A DNA stretch of 47,676 nucleotides, taken from NCBI GenBank assembly GCA_030605085.1, contig JAUWBH010000019.1, positions 1 through 47,676 on the forward strand. The letters are read 5' to 3'. Positions 7,896 to 16,390 of the stretch are shown here, piece by piece. The first letter of the stretch is position 1. Each line of letters opens with the position of its first letter. The DNA is from Promethearchaeota archaeon. Lineage in GTDB: Archaea; Asgardarchaeota; Lokiarchaeia; Sigynarchaeales; SOKP01. The notes under the pieces were generated by a model. It was given only the letters and a program-made list of their open reading frames with translations, had not been told where the DNA came from and did not search any database. The position numbers were made by a program, and so were the translations under genes.

Positions 7896-9374
7896 ATGAA
7901 ACAAATAGAAATAAGACCATTAAGAGATAACGATAGTGAATGGATATCTCGAGTTATAATTGATAATTGGCATTCAAATAAGGTAGTTGCGCACGGAAGA
8001 GTATTTTATGTGGATAAACTTCCTGGATTCTTAGCAATACTCAACGATACGAAATTAGGACTATTGACCTTTAATATAGAAAATAATGAGTGCGAAATAA
8101 TCACACTAAATAATTTTAAAGAGAATATTGGAATTGGTTCCGCATTATTAACGGAAATTGAAAAATATGCCGTCTCTAAGCAATGCGATCTGTTATGGGT
8201 TATTACTACAAACGATAATATTAATGCTCTCCGGTTTTATCAAAAAAGAGGATTCAAAATAAGAAAGATTTTTCCCAGTGCCATCGAAAATTCAAGAAGA
8301 TTAAAGCCAGAAATTCCACAAATTGGGTTAAATAATATTGAAATAAGAGATGAGATTGAGCTTGAAAAATATTTATTTCTTAAAAAAAAAGAGAGAGATA
8401 AACGAATAAATGCCATCCTCTTTAATCCTACTATTGATGTAATTTATGAAATTGAGAATTTTTATGTTGGAGGTACTTTTAAAGCCAATAAAAAGACAAC
8501 ATATCCCGTTGGAAAAGCCATATCTTTCTCTCTAGGCGCTAAAGAACTTAGCCAAGATAAGAAATATATTAAAATTCTCGCTTGTATTGGTAAAGATGAT
8601 ACTCAAATTTATTCACATTTTTTATTATCTCAAAATATAGATTATGAATTCGTAAAAGTCGAAGGAAAGACGCGTTCAAACAAAACTATTAACGATCCAA
8701 TCATGAAAACAACAACACATATTAGAGAAAAGGGATTTGAATTAAATACTAACATCTTAGAGCACTTTATTAAGCTTATTAAAGATAATATCGAAACAGA
8801 TGACTTCGTGGTATTTTCCGGGTCGATTCCGCCTGGTGTCGATGAAGATATATATTATAAAATGATAAACATTTGTAAAGAAAAAAGAGTTTTGACTATT
8901 CTCGATTCTAATGGTCCAGCCTTAATAAACGGAATTAAAGCAAATCCCAATATTATTAAACCTAATCTTGTAGAATTATCTCAAATTCTTAATAATCCTA
9001 AATTAAATGAGCTTAATTTGTCTGATATTACTGTAGCCTGCAAATATTTGGTAAATCAAGCTAAAAATTTGCTTAATAAAGAATTAAAAATTATATTAAT
9101 AACTTTAGGAAGTAATGGGGCAATTTTATTAACGAAAAATTTAGTTTTATATGGAAATGTTATTGTTAATAATGTCATTGACACAGTTGGCTCTGGAGAT
9201 TCGTTTTTAGCGGGTTTTGTTTTAAATTACTTTTTAAAAATAGACTTAAAACAATGCTTTAAATATGCTATAGCATGTGGAGCAGCGAATACCATAATAC
9301 CAGGGCCAAATATCTTTAATAACAAGGATGTAAAAACCTTGTTAAAAAAAGTAGATATAATGGAATTAAGCTAA
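7896..9374 (+). CDS. GNAT acetyltransferase-PfkB sugar kinase fusion
   Basis: The 492-residue protein has two domains. Residues 1-150 form a GNAT domain with IGIGSALLTEIEKYA as the acetyl-CoA loop and NALRFYQKRGFKIRKIF at the end. Residues about 170-490 form a PfkB (ribokinase-fold) kinase of the 1-phosphofructokinase/tagatose-6-phosphate kinase type: NPTIDVIYEI, a degenerate sugar motif VGKAISFSL in place of GGKGxN, KTRSNKTI, SGSIPPGVD, KPNLVEL, and the anion-hole/base motif DTVGSGDSFLAGF. The kinase probably phosphorylates a sugar phosphate with ATP. The role of the acetyltransferase half is unknown; it may modify the kinase, the product or another enzyme. The frame is continuous through the linker, so the fusion is real in this sequence. 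Confidence 0.85.
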   Translation: MKQIEIRPLRDNDSEWISRVIIDNWHSNKVVAHGRVFYVDKLPGFLAILNDTKLGLLTFNIENNECEIITLNNFKENIGIGSALLTEIEKYAVSKQCDLLWVITTNDNINALRFYQKRGFKIRKIFPSAIENSRRLKPEIPQIGLNNIEIRDEIELEKYLFLKKKERDKRINAILFNPTIDVIYEIENFYVGGTFKANKKTTYPVGKAISFSLGAKELSQDKKYIKILACIGKDDTQIYSHFLLSQNIDYEFVKVEGKTRSNKTINDPIMKTTTHIREKGFELNTNILEHFIKLIKDNIETDDFVVFSGSIPPGVDEDIYYKMINICKEKRVLTILDSNGPALINGIKANPNIIKPNLVELSQILNNPKLNELNLSDITVACKYLVNQAKNLLNKELKIILITLGSNGAILLTKNLVLYGNVIVNNVIDTVGSGDSFLAGFVLNYFLKIDLKQCFKYAIACGAANTIIPGPNIFNNKDVKTLLKKVDIMELS

Positions 9375-9445
9375 AATTGTTTTACTTTTAGACGGATAGA
9401 TCAAATTGTATTTTTTAGAAGATAAAATGTATCATCAATTTAATT

Positions 9446-9709
9446 TTATCTACTAGACCAGTTAGGAGGTGGATTACAATAAGTACAAACCCTCCCTATA
9501 CCCATCATTTTATGCATTTTTCTGCCGCAACCTGGACATTTACTCGGTTCCAATGGATCAATGGAAGATGATCCCCTTGTGCCATTAAAGCCTGAGGAAT
9601 AAATAGATTTTGATGCACGCTCCGTATAACCACATCTAGTGCAAAAGAACTTAATAGTTCCAGACTTTTCAAGAAGCAGATTTCCACATTTTGGACATTT
9701 TGTAAGCAT
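9446..9709 (-). CDS. Small double zinc-ribbon protein
   Basis: The 87-residue protein has two ribbons: CPKC...CTRC at residues about 5-26 and CPGC...CTYC at about 58-78. The first resembles the TFS/RPB9-type ribbon (MLTKCPKCGNLL...FFCTRCGY). Between them is a Ser/Gly-rich linker. A nucleic-acid or transcription-related role is plausible, but this is too short for TFS, and the characteristic catalytic acidic loop of TFIIS is absent. It lies between the kinase (convergent) and the intergenic rRNA-like segment. Confidence 0.75.
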   Translation of the reverse strand: MLTKCPKCGNLLLEKSGTIKFFCTRCGYTERASKSIYSSGFNGTRGSSSIDPLEPSKCPGCGRKMHKMMGIGRVCTYCNPPPNWSSR

Positions 9710-9820
9710 ATATATTCTACCTAATTATTTTTTCCATCCTTTTACAATTATTTAAATATCTTAATTGAATTCTTGATTTTATTATTGAAGATTATTTAAA
9801 TAATTTACTGATCTGACACA

Positions 9821-9893
9821 CACTTAGGATATAGAGGATATTGCGCTTCAAATGCGCAATCGTATGTATCGACTAATACTTTAACTCAAGAAC
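9821..9893 (+). other. Segment resembling the 3' end of 23S rRNA
   Basis: A perfect 7-bp hairpin (ATTGCGC at 9840-9846, GCGCAAT at 9854-9860, loop TTCAAAT) is preceded by TTAGGATATAGAGG and followed by GTATGTATCGACTAATAC. The order (AGG-x-ATAG-x, G+C-rich hairpin, ACTAATAC) matches the terminal helices of 23S rRNA, where the gene ends in a motif like GxTACTAAT. No longer rRNA homology is seen upstream, so this would be a detached fragment. It stands between the zinc-ribbon gene and purA, both on the other strand. Resemblance was judged by eye only. Confidence 0.35.
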
Positions 9894-9921
9894 TTGGTAT
9901 CTTTAATAAATTATAATTGAA

Positions 9922-11241
9922 TTAAAAAAGATTCTCTTCTACAATAATTGTATCTTCTCTATCGGGACCAATTGAAATCAATGCAATTTTAGTGTTTAAT
10001 TCCTCTTCAATCGCTTTAATATATGTTTTCATTGTATCTGGCAATTCATCGTAACCTTTCAATGCGATTCTTGACCATTCCTCCCTAGATCTCGGTTCCC
10101 AACCATCGAATATTTTGTAAATAGGTTTACAATTTTCGATTATTTCAGACTGTATTGGCCAGCTTTCGAGAATAATACCGTCTAATTCGTACGCAGAACA
10201 CAATTTTATTGGATTTATTCCTTCCAAAGCATCTAAAAGAGTAATGACAATTTTATCTATTCCATTAATCATTATTCCGTATTTTATATTAAAAAGATCT
10301 AACCATCCCACTCTTCTTGGTCTACCAGTAACAGTGCCATATTCATGACCTTGTTCTCGAATTCTTTCTGCTGTTTTATTATGTAACTCAGTTGGAAATA
10401 ATCCGCCTCCAACTCTTGATGTGTAGGCTTTAATAACCCCAACAATTTTCCCAATTTTTTTTGGAGGTATGCCAGTTCCTGCACATATACCAAGCGCATT
10501 AGCATTCGATGAAGTTCCGTATGGATACATGCCATGGTCAATTCCGAGTAATGTTCCCTGAGCTCCCTCAAAAACTACTTTTTTCCCGGAATCAATAGCT
10601 TTATTCAAATAATAAGCTGTATCAATTACATAAGGTTTTAGTTTTTCGCCGTAAAACTTATATTCCTCGTAAATAGAATCTAAATCAGTATCCCAATCTG
10701 GATTATAAACTTTAATTAAATTTTTCTTAATTTTGTATAGCTTTTCTAGTTTTATTTTTAGTAATTCTGGATTAATTAGATCGAAAACTCTTATACCCCA
10801 ACGACCAGCTTTATCAGAATAAGTAGGACCAATACCTCTTTTAGTAGTGCCTGCGCTATATTTTCCTTTTGAACTTTCTTCGAGACCATCTAAATCCCGA
10901 TGGAACGGAAATATAATATGAGCAGTCGAACTTAATCTTAAATCAATCTTTTTATCCAATCTTTTTAAATTATCGATCTCTTCTAGTAAAACTTTAGGAT
11001 CAACTACGCATCCATTTGCAATAACTACTTCCTTCTCTAAAGGAGCTCCCGATGGCATTATTTTGAATTTATATTTAACTCCATTGCAAACGACTGTATG
11101 ACCAGCATTATTCCCACCATTATATCTTACAACAATATCGGCTTTCTGCGATAAGAAATCTACGATCTTACCCTTGCCCTCATCTCCCCAAGACAACCCT
11201 ATTACTGAAATTGTATTAGAATTATTTGAAGTTTCCTGCAT
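9922..11241 (-). CDS. purA: Adenylosuccinate synthetase
   Basis: This full-length enzyme (439 residues) catalyses IMP + aspartate + GTP to adenylosuccinate, the first committed step to AMP. The GTP/IMP loop GLSWGDEGKGKIVD (residues 15-28), NNAGHT, the FEGAQGTLLGIDHG loop and TGRPRRVGW are all present. The C-terminal guanine-binding stretch (LISIGPDREDTI) is intact. It starts with ATG, and AT-rich DNA separates it from the divergently oriented gene at 11372. No other purine gene is nearby. Confidence 0.97.
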   Translation of the reverse strand: MQETSNNSNTISVIGLSWGDEGKGKIVDFLSQKADIVVRYNGGNNAGHTVVCNGVKYKFKIMPSGAPLEKEVVIANGCVVDPKVLLEEIDNLKRLDKKIDLRLSSTAHIIFPFHRDLDGLEESSKGKYSAGTTKRGIGPTYSDKAGRWGIRVFDLINPELLKIKLEKLYKIKKNLIKVYNPDWDTDLDSIYEEYKFYGEKLKPYVIDTAYYLNKAIDSGKKVVFEGAQGTLLGIDHGMYPYGTSSNANALGICAGTGIPPKKIGKIVGVIKAYTSRVGGGLFPTELHNKTAERIREQGHEYGTVTGRPRRVGWLDLFNIKYGIMINGIDKIVITLLDALEGINPIKLCSAYELDGIILESWPIQSEIIENCKPIYKIFDGWEPRSREEWSRIALKGYDELPDTMKTYIKAIEEELNTKIALISIGPDREDTIIVEENLF

Positions 11242-11371
11242 TTTAATCTCTATATGATATTATACCTTGAATGTTCAAGTTAAAAATTTGAACTTTTAAA
11301 ATCTATTTTTTCTTACCAAAAAGGATTATTCATAAAAGTTTAAAAAACTTTTCTGTTCAGAAAATAATATC

Positions 11372-11662
11372 TTGATAGTATTATTGCTTAACAAAGAAAT
11401 CGTTAAAAGAATTGAAAGCGGCCGTTCATCTTTAATTCCATATATAGTATATCAAAAATATTTAGATTATTTAAATAAAGAAGAGGAAGAGCTTAACAAA
11501 TTAATTATTAAAAGAATCGAAAGCTGTAATTTAATCAACAATAGGTATTTAAATTCTTTAAACCAAGAAGAGGTTGAAATTATTTTTTCCGACCCATATT
11601 CAAATTTTAGAAAAAATTTGTCAAAAGCGTTGGAAAACAAAGATTCTTGGAAAAAGGAATGA
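11372..11662 (+). CDS. Small hypothetical protein
   Basis: The 96-residue highly charged helical protein starts with TTG and is not recognised. It contains two KRIES elements about 40 residues apart (residues 12-16 and 47-51), in IVKRIESG and IIKRIESC, suggesting a short internal repeat of helical hairpins. It ends 67 bp before the GIFT-domain gene and is probably cotranscribed with it. The start is uncertain because no clear ribosome site is seen. Confidence 0.5.
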   Translation: MIVLLLNKEIVKRIESGRSSLIPYIVYQKYLDYLNKEEEELNKLIIKRIESCNLINNRYLNSLNQEEVEIIFSDPYSNFRKNLSKALENKDSWKKE

Positions 11663-11666
11663 TTTT

Positions 11667-11744
11667 TATAGGTGATTTTTTTTTAATTTACATAGACTTA
11701 GAGTTATAAAATTTTAATTATTTCTATAGGTGATTTTTTTTAAA
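11667..11744 (+). repeat. Duplicated start-site segment
   Basis: TATAGGTGATTTTTTTT occurs near 11667-11684 and again near 11725-11741. The second copy holds the GTG start of the GIFT-domain gene. In the first copy the same GTG would run straight into TAA, so it looks like a dead duplicate of the initiation region. Confidence 0.5.
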
Positions 11745-12677
11745 AAAACCAACATTTCCATTCTCTTCGATTTAAGTCATAAAGAGCTACTTAATGTCCA
11801 AGAACATGATTTTTCTGAATTTTTGAGTCTCCTAAAATCTTTAAATTTAAAGATCAAAAAAAATGAGGGTAAAAGTTTAACACAAAAATTATTACACGAT
11901 GTAGACATTTTAGTTATTGGAAATCCTATTAACAACTATTTCTCGAGTATAGAAATTAAAACTCTCATTGATTTTGTAAGAAAGGGGGGCGGATTATTAT
12001 TAGTAAGTGAATATGGTGCTGATTATCTTCAAAGAACTAACTTAAACGATATTTCGGGCATCTTTGGCATTTTTTTTAAAAAAAATATCATTAAAGAATA
12101 TAATAAAATCAATCAAAATTGTTCAAGTATTTTATCTATTCAAGATTTTGAAAAACATAAAATAACAAATCAGTTAAGGGATATTGTAATTGGAGGATCT
12201 TGCTCTTTATTTTTAAACAAAAACTCGAGACCTCTATTAAAAACAAATGATAATTCTGTTTGGTCAGAAATTTATAATAATTCGGCAAAACAATGGTCTA
12301 AAGATGAAGAAGAAAAAAGGCAAATTATCGCGGCTTACACTGAATACGGGCGAGGTAAAGTTGTAGCTTTAGGAGATGTTGATATATTTACTGACGATCC
12401 TCATATTGGCATAAATCAACTAGATAATCGTAAGTTTATTTTAAACGTATTAAATTGGTTTACACTACCGGTAAAAGAATCCGATGTAATGTTGTGGACA
12501 TTGAATCAATTAGGGGCAATTCAAAACGAAATAAAAGAAATAAATTCTAAAATCAACAATATTATTGAAACTATGACAATCTTAGAGCGTAGAATTAGTT
12601 CAATAGAAGAAGTAGAAAATGTTGAAAAATATAAAAAAAACGTTGACGAGGAACATACAGAAAGAGAAATATCTTAA
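11730..12677 (+). CDS. GIFT (GldG/IFT52-like) domain protein with C-terminal coiled coil
   Basis: This 315-residue protein starts with GTG. Residues about 8-235 resemble the GATase1-like GIFT domain of GldG, DUF4350 proteins and eukaryotic IFT52: a beta strand NISILFDLSHKE, then VDILVIGNP, then IKTLIDFVRKGGGLLLVSEYG, then a fold-closing GRGKVVALGDVDIF. Residues about 255-300 form a coiled coil (EIKEINSKINNIIETMTILERR) and the tail is acidic. In bacteria such domains act in envelope or gliding complexes, and in eukaryotes in intraflagellar transport. The role here is unknown, probably in protein-complex assembly. No catalytic Cys of true GATases is seen. Confidence 0.7.
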   Translation: MIFFKKTNISILFDLSHKELLNVQEHDFSEFLSLLKSLNLKIKKNEGKSLTQKLLHDVDILVIGNPINNYFSSIEIKTLIDFVRKGGGLLLVSEYGADYLQRTNLNDISGIFGIFFKKNIIKEYNKINQNCSSILSIQDFEKHKITNQLRDIVIGGSCSLFLNKNSRPLLKTNDNSVWSEIYNNSAKQWSKDEEEKRQIIAAYTEYGRGKVVALGDVDIFTDDPHIGINQLDNRKFILNVLNWFTLPVKESDVMLWTLNQLGAIQNEIKEINSKINNIIETMTILERRISSIEEVENVEKYKKNVDEEHTEREIS

Positions 12678-12691
12678 TATTTTACTAATTC

Positions 12692-13549
12692 TTATTTTAT
12701 TTTATTTCCAGTTATTACATATGATCCTGCAAATTTTTTAATGAAAGGCAATCTCTCAAAAAGTTCAGATTCTAATTTTTTACTAATTTTCTTAAATTTA
12801 CTAAAAGCGAAAAATGGTATATATCCAATACGAGATATTTCGGTAATTTTAAAATAGTTTGATAAAATACTTTTTATAGATTTTATAGAAAAAAAGAATT
12901 CATTTGGTATTAATAAATCCTCTCCTGTATCTGGATCTATTCTATGTAAAAAAACTCCTTTCTCCTTTTGCATTTTTCTAGCGTACAAATATCTATGTGG
13001 GTTTAATTTATTTTCATCTGATATTATTAGATTTCCTCTTAATTTAAGGTTATTGTAAGAATGTTCAACAAATTTCTCTTGAGGGGTTATATGAGAGATT
13101 GCTTGACTTGCCCAAATTAAATCATATGTACCAAACTGTTTAAAAACATTTTTTAGTTCAAATTTAACATTAATTTTTATGTCTAAGTTATTATTATAAT
13201 AGTTTAATCTTTTTTCTGCAACTGTTATATATTCTTTATTAATATCTATTCCTAAAACATTTGCACATAGAATTCCACATATAATAGCATCAGATCCAAA
13301 ACCACATCCAACATCCAATATTTTTGTACCCTTTTTGATTTTTTTGGCAAGAGGTATTATTTTTGATATTTTTTGATATGCTACATAATCAAAATAAGCT
13401 TTATCTTTAAAAGATTTTTTAAGCCACTTTTTTATTACATGAGCGTCTTTTTTTCCATATATCTTATCGCTCTTTATCACTTCTTCCCTAATTAAATGAT
13501 ATATTTCTAATAACGAGTTGAAAATATCTGATAATTGATTACTTAACAT
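12692..13549 (-). CDS. Class I SAM-dependent methyltransferase
   Basis: The 285-residue protein has the Rossmann-type SAM-binding core: motif I ILDVGCGFGSDAI near residue 78, the acidic ribose-binding loop VLGIDINKEY near 99, YDLIWASQAISHI as motif IV and GNLIISDENK as motif V/VI. An N-terminal helical segment of about 70 residues precedes the core. The acceptor (lipid, small molecule or protein) is unknown. It converges with the GIFT-domain gene, with only 14 bp between them. Confidence 0.85.
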   Translation of the reverse strand: MLSNQLSDIFNSLLEIYHLIREEVIKSDKIYGKKDAHVIKKWLKKSFKDKAYFDYVAYQKISKIIPLAKKIKKGTKILDVGCGFGSDAIICGILCANVLGIDINKEYITVAEKRLNYYNNNLDIKINVKFELKNVFKQFGTYDLIWASQAISHITPQEKFVEHSYNNLKLRGNLIISDENKLNPHRYLYARKMQKEKGVFLHRIDPDTGEDLLIPNEFFFSIKSIKSILSNYFKITEISRIGYIPFFAFSKFKKISKKLESELFERLPFIKKFAGSYVITGNKIK

Positions 13550-13797
13550 GTTTTTATTAAAAATATTTTATCTCTCTCAAAAAAAAGGTATTCAAAACAT
13601 ATTCAATTTCAATAGAAATATCCACAAAAGATTCTTCCTTAATATCAGAAACATTAATTTTCACTATATTACATGTTACTTGTCTCATTGTTTTTTTCGA
13701 AAGTACTGTTTCAATAATTCCACATACAATAAATACATATTTATATGCTTCGATGCATATTTAAATATGAATTATTTAAAAGGTGTTGTAAACCAAA

Positions 13798-15267
13798 ATG
13801 TCAATTGATTTTGAAAAAATCTATGAAATAATAGATAAAAATTGCGTTGAAACCAATTCAGAAAGGTTGAACGATCTCTATTGTAAACCTATTCTAGATG
13901 AAACGAGTATTACACCATTAACTGCAGTTTCTCCTAAAAACTACGAGCAAATATCGAAATTGTTTAAATATTTTAGAACTTTGAATGGCATCAATGTGGT
14001 TGTCATAAGTAGTCAAACTACGCCTAAATTTTTGAACGATACAATAAGTTCTGAAAATACAATAATAGTCGATTTAAAAAATATGAAAGAAATTCCTTTC
14101 GTTAACAAGAGAAATCGAGTGTGCGTAGTAGAACCAGGTGTAACATGGGCAGAATTGGTCCCTAAGTTAAAAGAGCATGGCATGCGTCCATTGGCCCCTT
14201 TCCTTCCGAGACCTGGAAAGTCTGCTTTAGCTTCAGTTTTAGATAGAGAGCCACACTTAATCCCGAAAAAACAATTTGACATATCAGATCCCCTATTATG
14301 CATGGAAGTTGTATTTGGAAACGGCGAAATGTTTAGAACTGGAGAAGCCGCAGGACCACAATCCATTAAAGAGAATAGAAAATTTGGTGGTGCGTTAACC
14401 AATCCACTTGGCCCCGGTCAAACGGACATTTTTAGGTTAATTCAAGGAGCTAAAGGTTCATACGGTGCCGTAACTTGGGTCTCTATGCAGTGCGATTTAA
14501 TTCCTGAAAAACGAGTAGTAAATTTTATCGAGTCTGATTCGGTTGAACCATTAACAGAATTCATTTATTCCGTCGTTAGAAAGCGTTGGATTGACGAAGT
14601 TTTTATTTTTAACGATAATTTGTTTAAAGCGGTTTTTCCTTCAATGAATGGAGCTGTAAAAAAATATATTTTGATTTATGCAATCAACGGATACGAAGAA
14701 TTCTTTCCCGAAGATAAAATCTCTTACCAAATGGAGAGTTGTAACGAGGTTCTTAACGAAATAGGTTTAGAGGTAAAAGATAATGTCGCAGGTATAACAC
14801 AAAAGGATGTAGAACCAATTCTTGACGGTAACTCGATTGATCCACACCCAAAATACTCTGACAAAACTATAGCAACCGATGTTTTTTATAACACTACGCT
14901 AGATCGCCTTCAAAATCACATTTCTGGTGTCGAAGAAATTCTTAAAAAACGAGACTTTCCATCAGATCGATTAATGATTTACATACAACCAGTTATTCAA
15001 GCTCGCGCTACGAATGTGGAATTTTCGCTTATTGCAGATAGACCTGATTCTAGCAATCAAGATTTTTCTCTTAAAAATGTGAGAGATATTTGTAAAGAAA
15101 TTGCTCAGTTTGCTGGTTCAATCAGGGGCTTTTTCTCTCGGTCATATCCATTGATAAATAGTGTTGCTTTCACAGATAAAAACGAAGTATTTCAAGAAGG
15201 TTTGCGAAAATTAAAAAGAATTTTTGATCCAGATAAAATACTAAATAAAGGACAACTAATTTTTTAA
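13798..15267 (+). CDS. FAD-binding oxidase, glycolate oxidase GlcD-like
   Basis: The 489-residue protein has a PCMH-type FAD-binding domain: VSPKNYEQISKLFKYF, then VCVVEPGVTWAELVPKLKEHG (residues 104-124), then FGNGEMFRTGE and GAKGSYGAVTWVSMQCDLIP. The C-terminal half ends with FDPDKILNKGQLIF, the usual closing motif of GlcD/alkyl-DHAP-synthase relatives. The family oxidises 2-hydroxy acids and passes electrons through FAD. AGGTG lies about 12 nt before the ATG. It is the first gene of a three-gene operon whose other two members are disrupted, so it may no longer work in a full complex. Confidence 0.85.
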   Translation: MSIDFEKIYEIIDKNCVETNSERLNDLYCKPILDETSITPLTAVSPKNYEQISKLFKYFRTLNGINVVVISSQTTPKFLNDTISSENTIIVDLKNMKEIPFVNKRNRVCVVEPGVTWAELVPKLKEHGMRPLAPFLPRPGKSALASVLDREPHLIPKKQFDISDPLLCMEVVFGNGEMFRTGEAAGPQSIKENRKFGGALTNPLGPGQTDIFRLIQGAKGSYGAVTWVSMQCDLIPEKRVVNFIESDSVEPLTEFIYSVVRKRWIDEVFIFNDNLFKAVFPSMNGAVKKYILIYAINGYEEFFPEDKISYQMESCNEVLNEIGLEVKDNVAGITQKDVEPILDGNSIDPHPKYSDKTIATDVFYNTTLDRLQNHISGVEEILKKRDFPSDRLMIYIQPVIQARATNVEFSLIADRPDSSNQDFSLKNVRDICKEIAQFAGSIRGFFSRSYPLINSVAFTDKNEVFQEGLRKLKRIFDPDKILNKGQLIF

Positions 15268-15293
15268 ATACTTATGGAGTTGAGAAATATAAA

Positions 15294-16390
15294 ATGGAAA
15301 AAAGTAAAGAGCTATTAGAAAAGCATGAATTTGAATATTGGACATGTGCTCGCTGTAGTTTGTGTAAATGGCCACCTCTTGCTCTAATAAAGTCTGCAAG
15401 ATTTGCTTCTGTGTGTTGTTCAATGGATTATGGGCAATTTCACCCGTGGTCAGGAGGTGGAAAGGTAGTAATGGGGGCTTCACTTTTTTTTAATAAATTA
15501 GATAAAAAAATTACTGAGCAAATGAGAGATGCAATTCTACAATGTTCTCTCTGTGGAGCTTGCGATGTCTCTTGTAAATATTCTACTAATATGGAAGTTC
15601 AAGACACGATTTTTGATTTGCGACGTTACATGGTCGAAACAATAGGAGCGCATCCCATTCATAAAAAATACGCTGAAGCTGCTGAAAAAAATAACAATCC
15701 TTACGGAGAACCTCACGAGAATAGACAAGATTGGATTAAAGAAACAAATGCTAAGTCAAATCCTAATTCAAAAACATTATTTTTTACGGGATGTACAGCG
15801 TCATATAGGCAACAGGATATGGCCATAGATAGTGTCGAAATTCTTAATGTTATAGGGAAAGATTTCCAAATTTCTAAAGATGAATATTGTTGCGGGTCTC
15901 CTATTTACAGAAACCTCTTATCACATATCACGACCCATGTCATCTAGGAAGGGGATCAGAGCCTTTTGTCCCAGAATGGAAGGGAACCATGAAGAAAGTA
16001 TACAACCAGATAAAAGTATATGAGCCACCAAAAATCTATAGGCGCGGGGGGAAAGGAATATATGACGCGCCGAGAAATGTCTTTAAAAAGATGAATAAAA
16101 GCATCGAATTCGTTGAAATGTTTCGAATAGCTGAATATGCGTATTGCTGTGGGTCTGGGGGTGGTGTTAAAGCAGCTTACCCTGAAATGGCAATTCACAC
16201 ATCTACTGAGCGTCTTGAAGAAGCAGAATATGTCCTTAACGAAGCAAATAGCAGTGAGGATGTAGAAAAAATTATTGTGAGTGCTTGTCCCTTTTGTAAA
16301 ACAAATTTGGAAGATGGAATAAAAACTACAAAAAAAAAAATCAAATATATGGATATAAATCAATTAGTATCAAAAATGATGGAGAAATGA
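15294..16390 (+). pseudogene. GlcF/LutA-like Fe-S oxidoreductase (CCG domains) with internal deletion and frame change
   Basis: The 5' part (15294-15947) encodes a CARCSLCKWPP cluster, a CSLCGACDVSC ferredoxin motif and the first half of a CCG domain (FTGCTASYR ... EYCCGSPIYR). The 3' part continues in another frame from about 15890 with YHDPCHLGRGSEP, EYAYCCGSGGG and SACPFCKTNL, the second CCG domain. The family normally has about 70-90 residues between CCGSP and HDPCHLG, including the CxxC that completes the first CCG domain. Here they are almost adjacent, so a deletion of roughly 200-270 bp with loss of frame seems to have occurred near 15906-15925. The product should pass electrons from the FAD subunit to a membrane or quinone acceptor. 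Its end overlaps the next gene by ATGA. Confidence 0.8.

Noticed and set aside
9840..9860. tRNA T-arm (hairpin with TTCAAAT loop)
   Set aside because: No acceptor, D or anticodon arms can be formed around it; 23S-like order fits better.
13548..13808. 86-residue plus-strand ORF
   Set aside because: It overlaps both neighbours, is low in complexity and resembles no protein; it looks like AT-rich chance.
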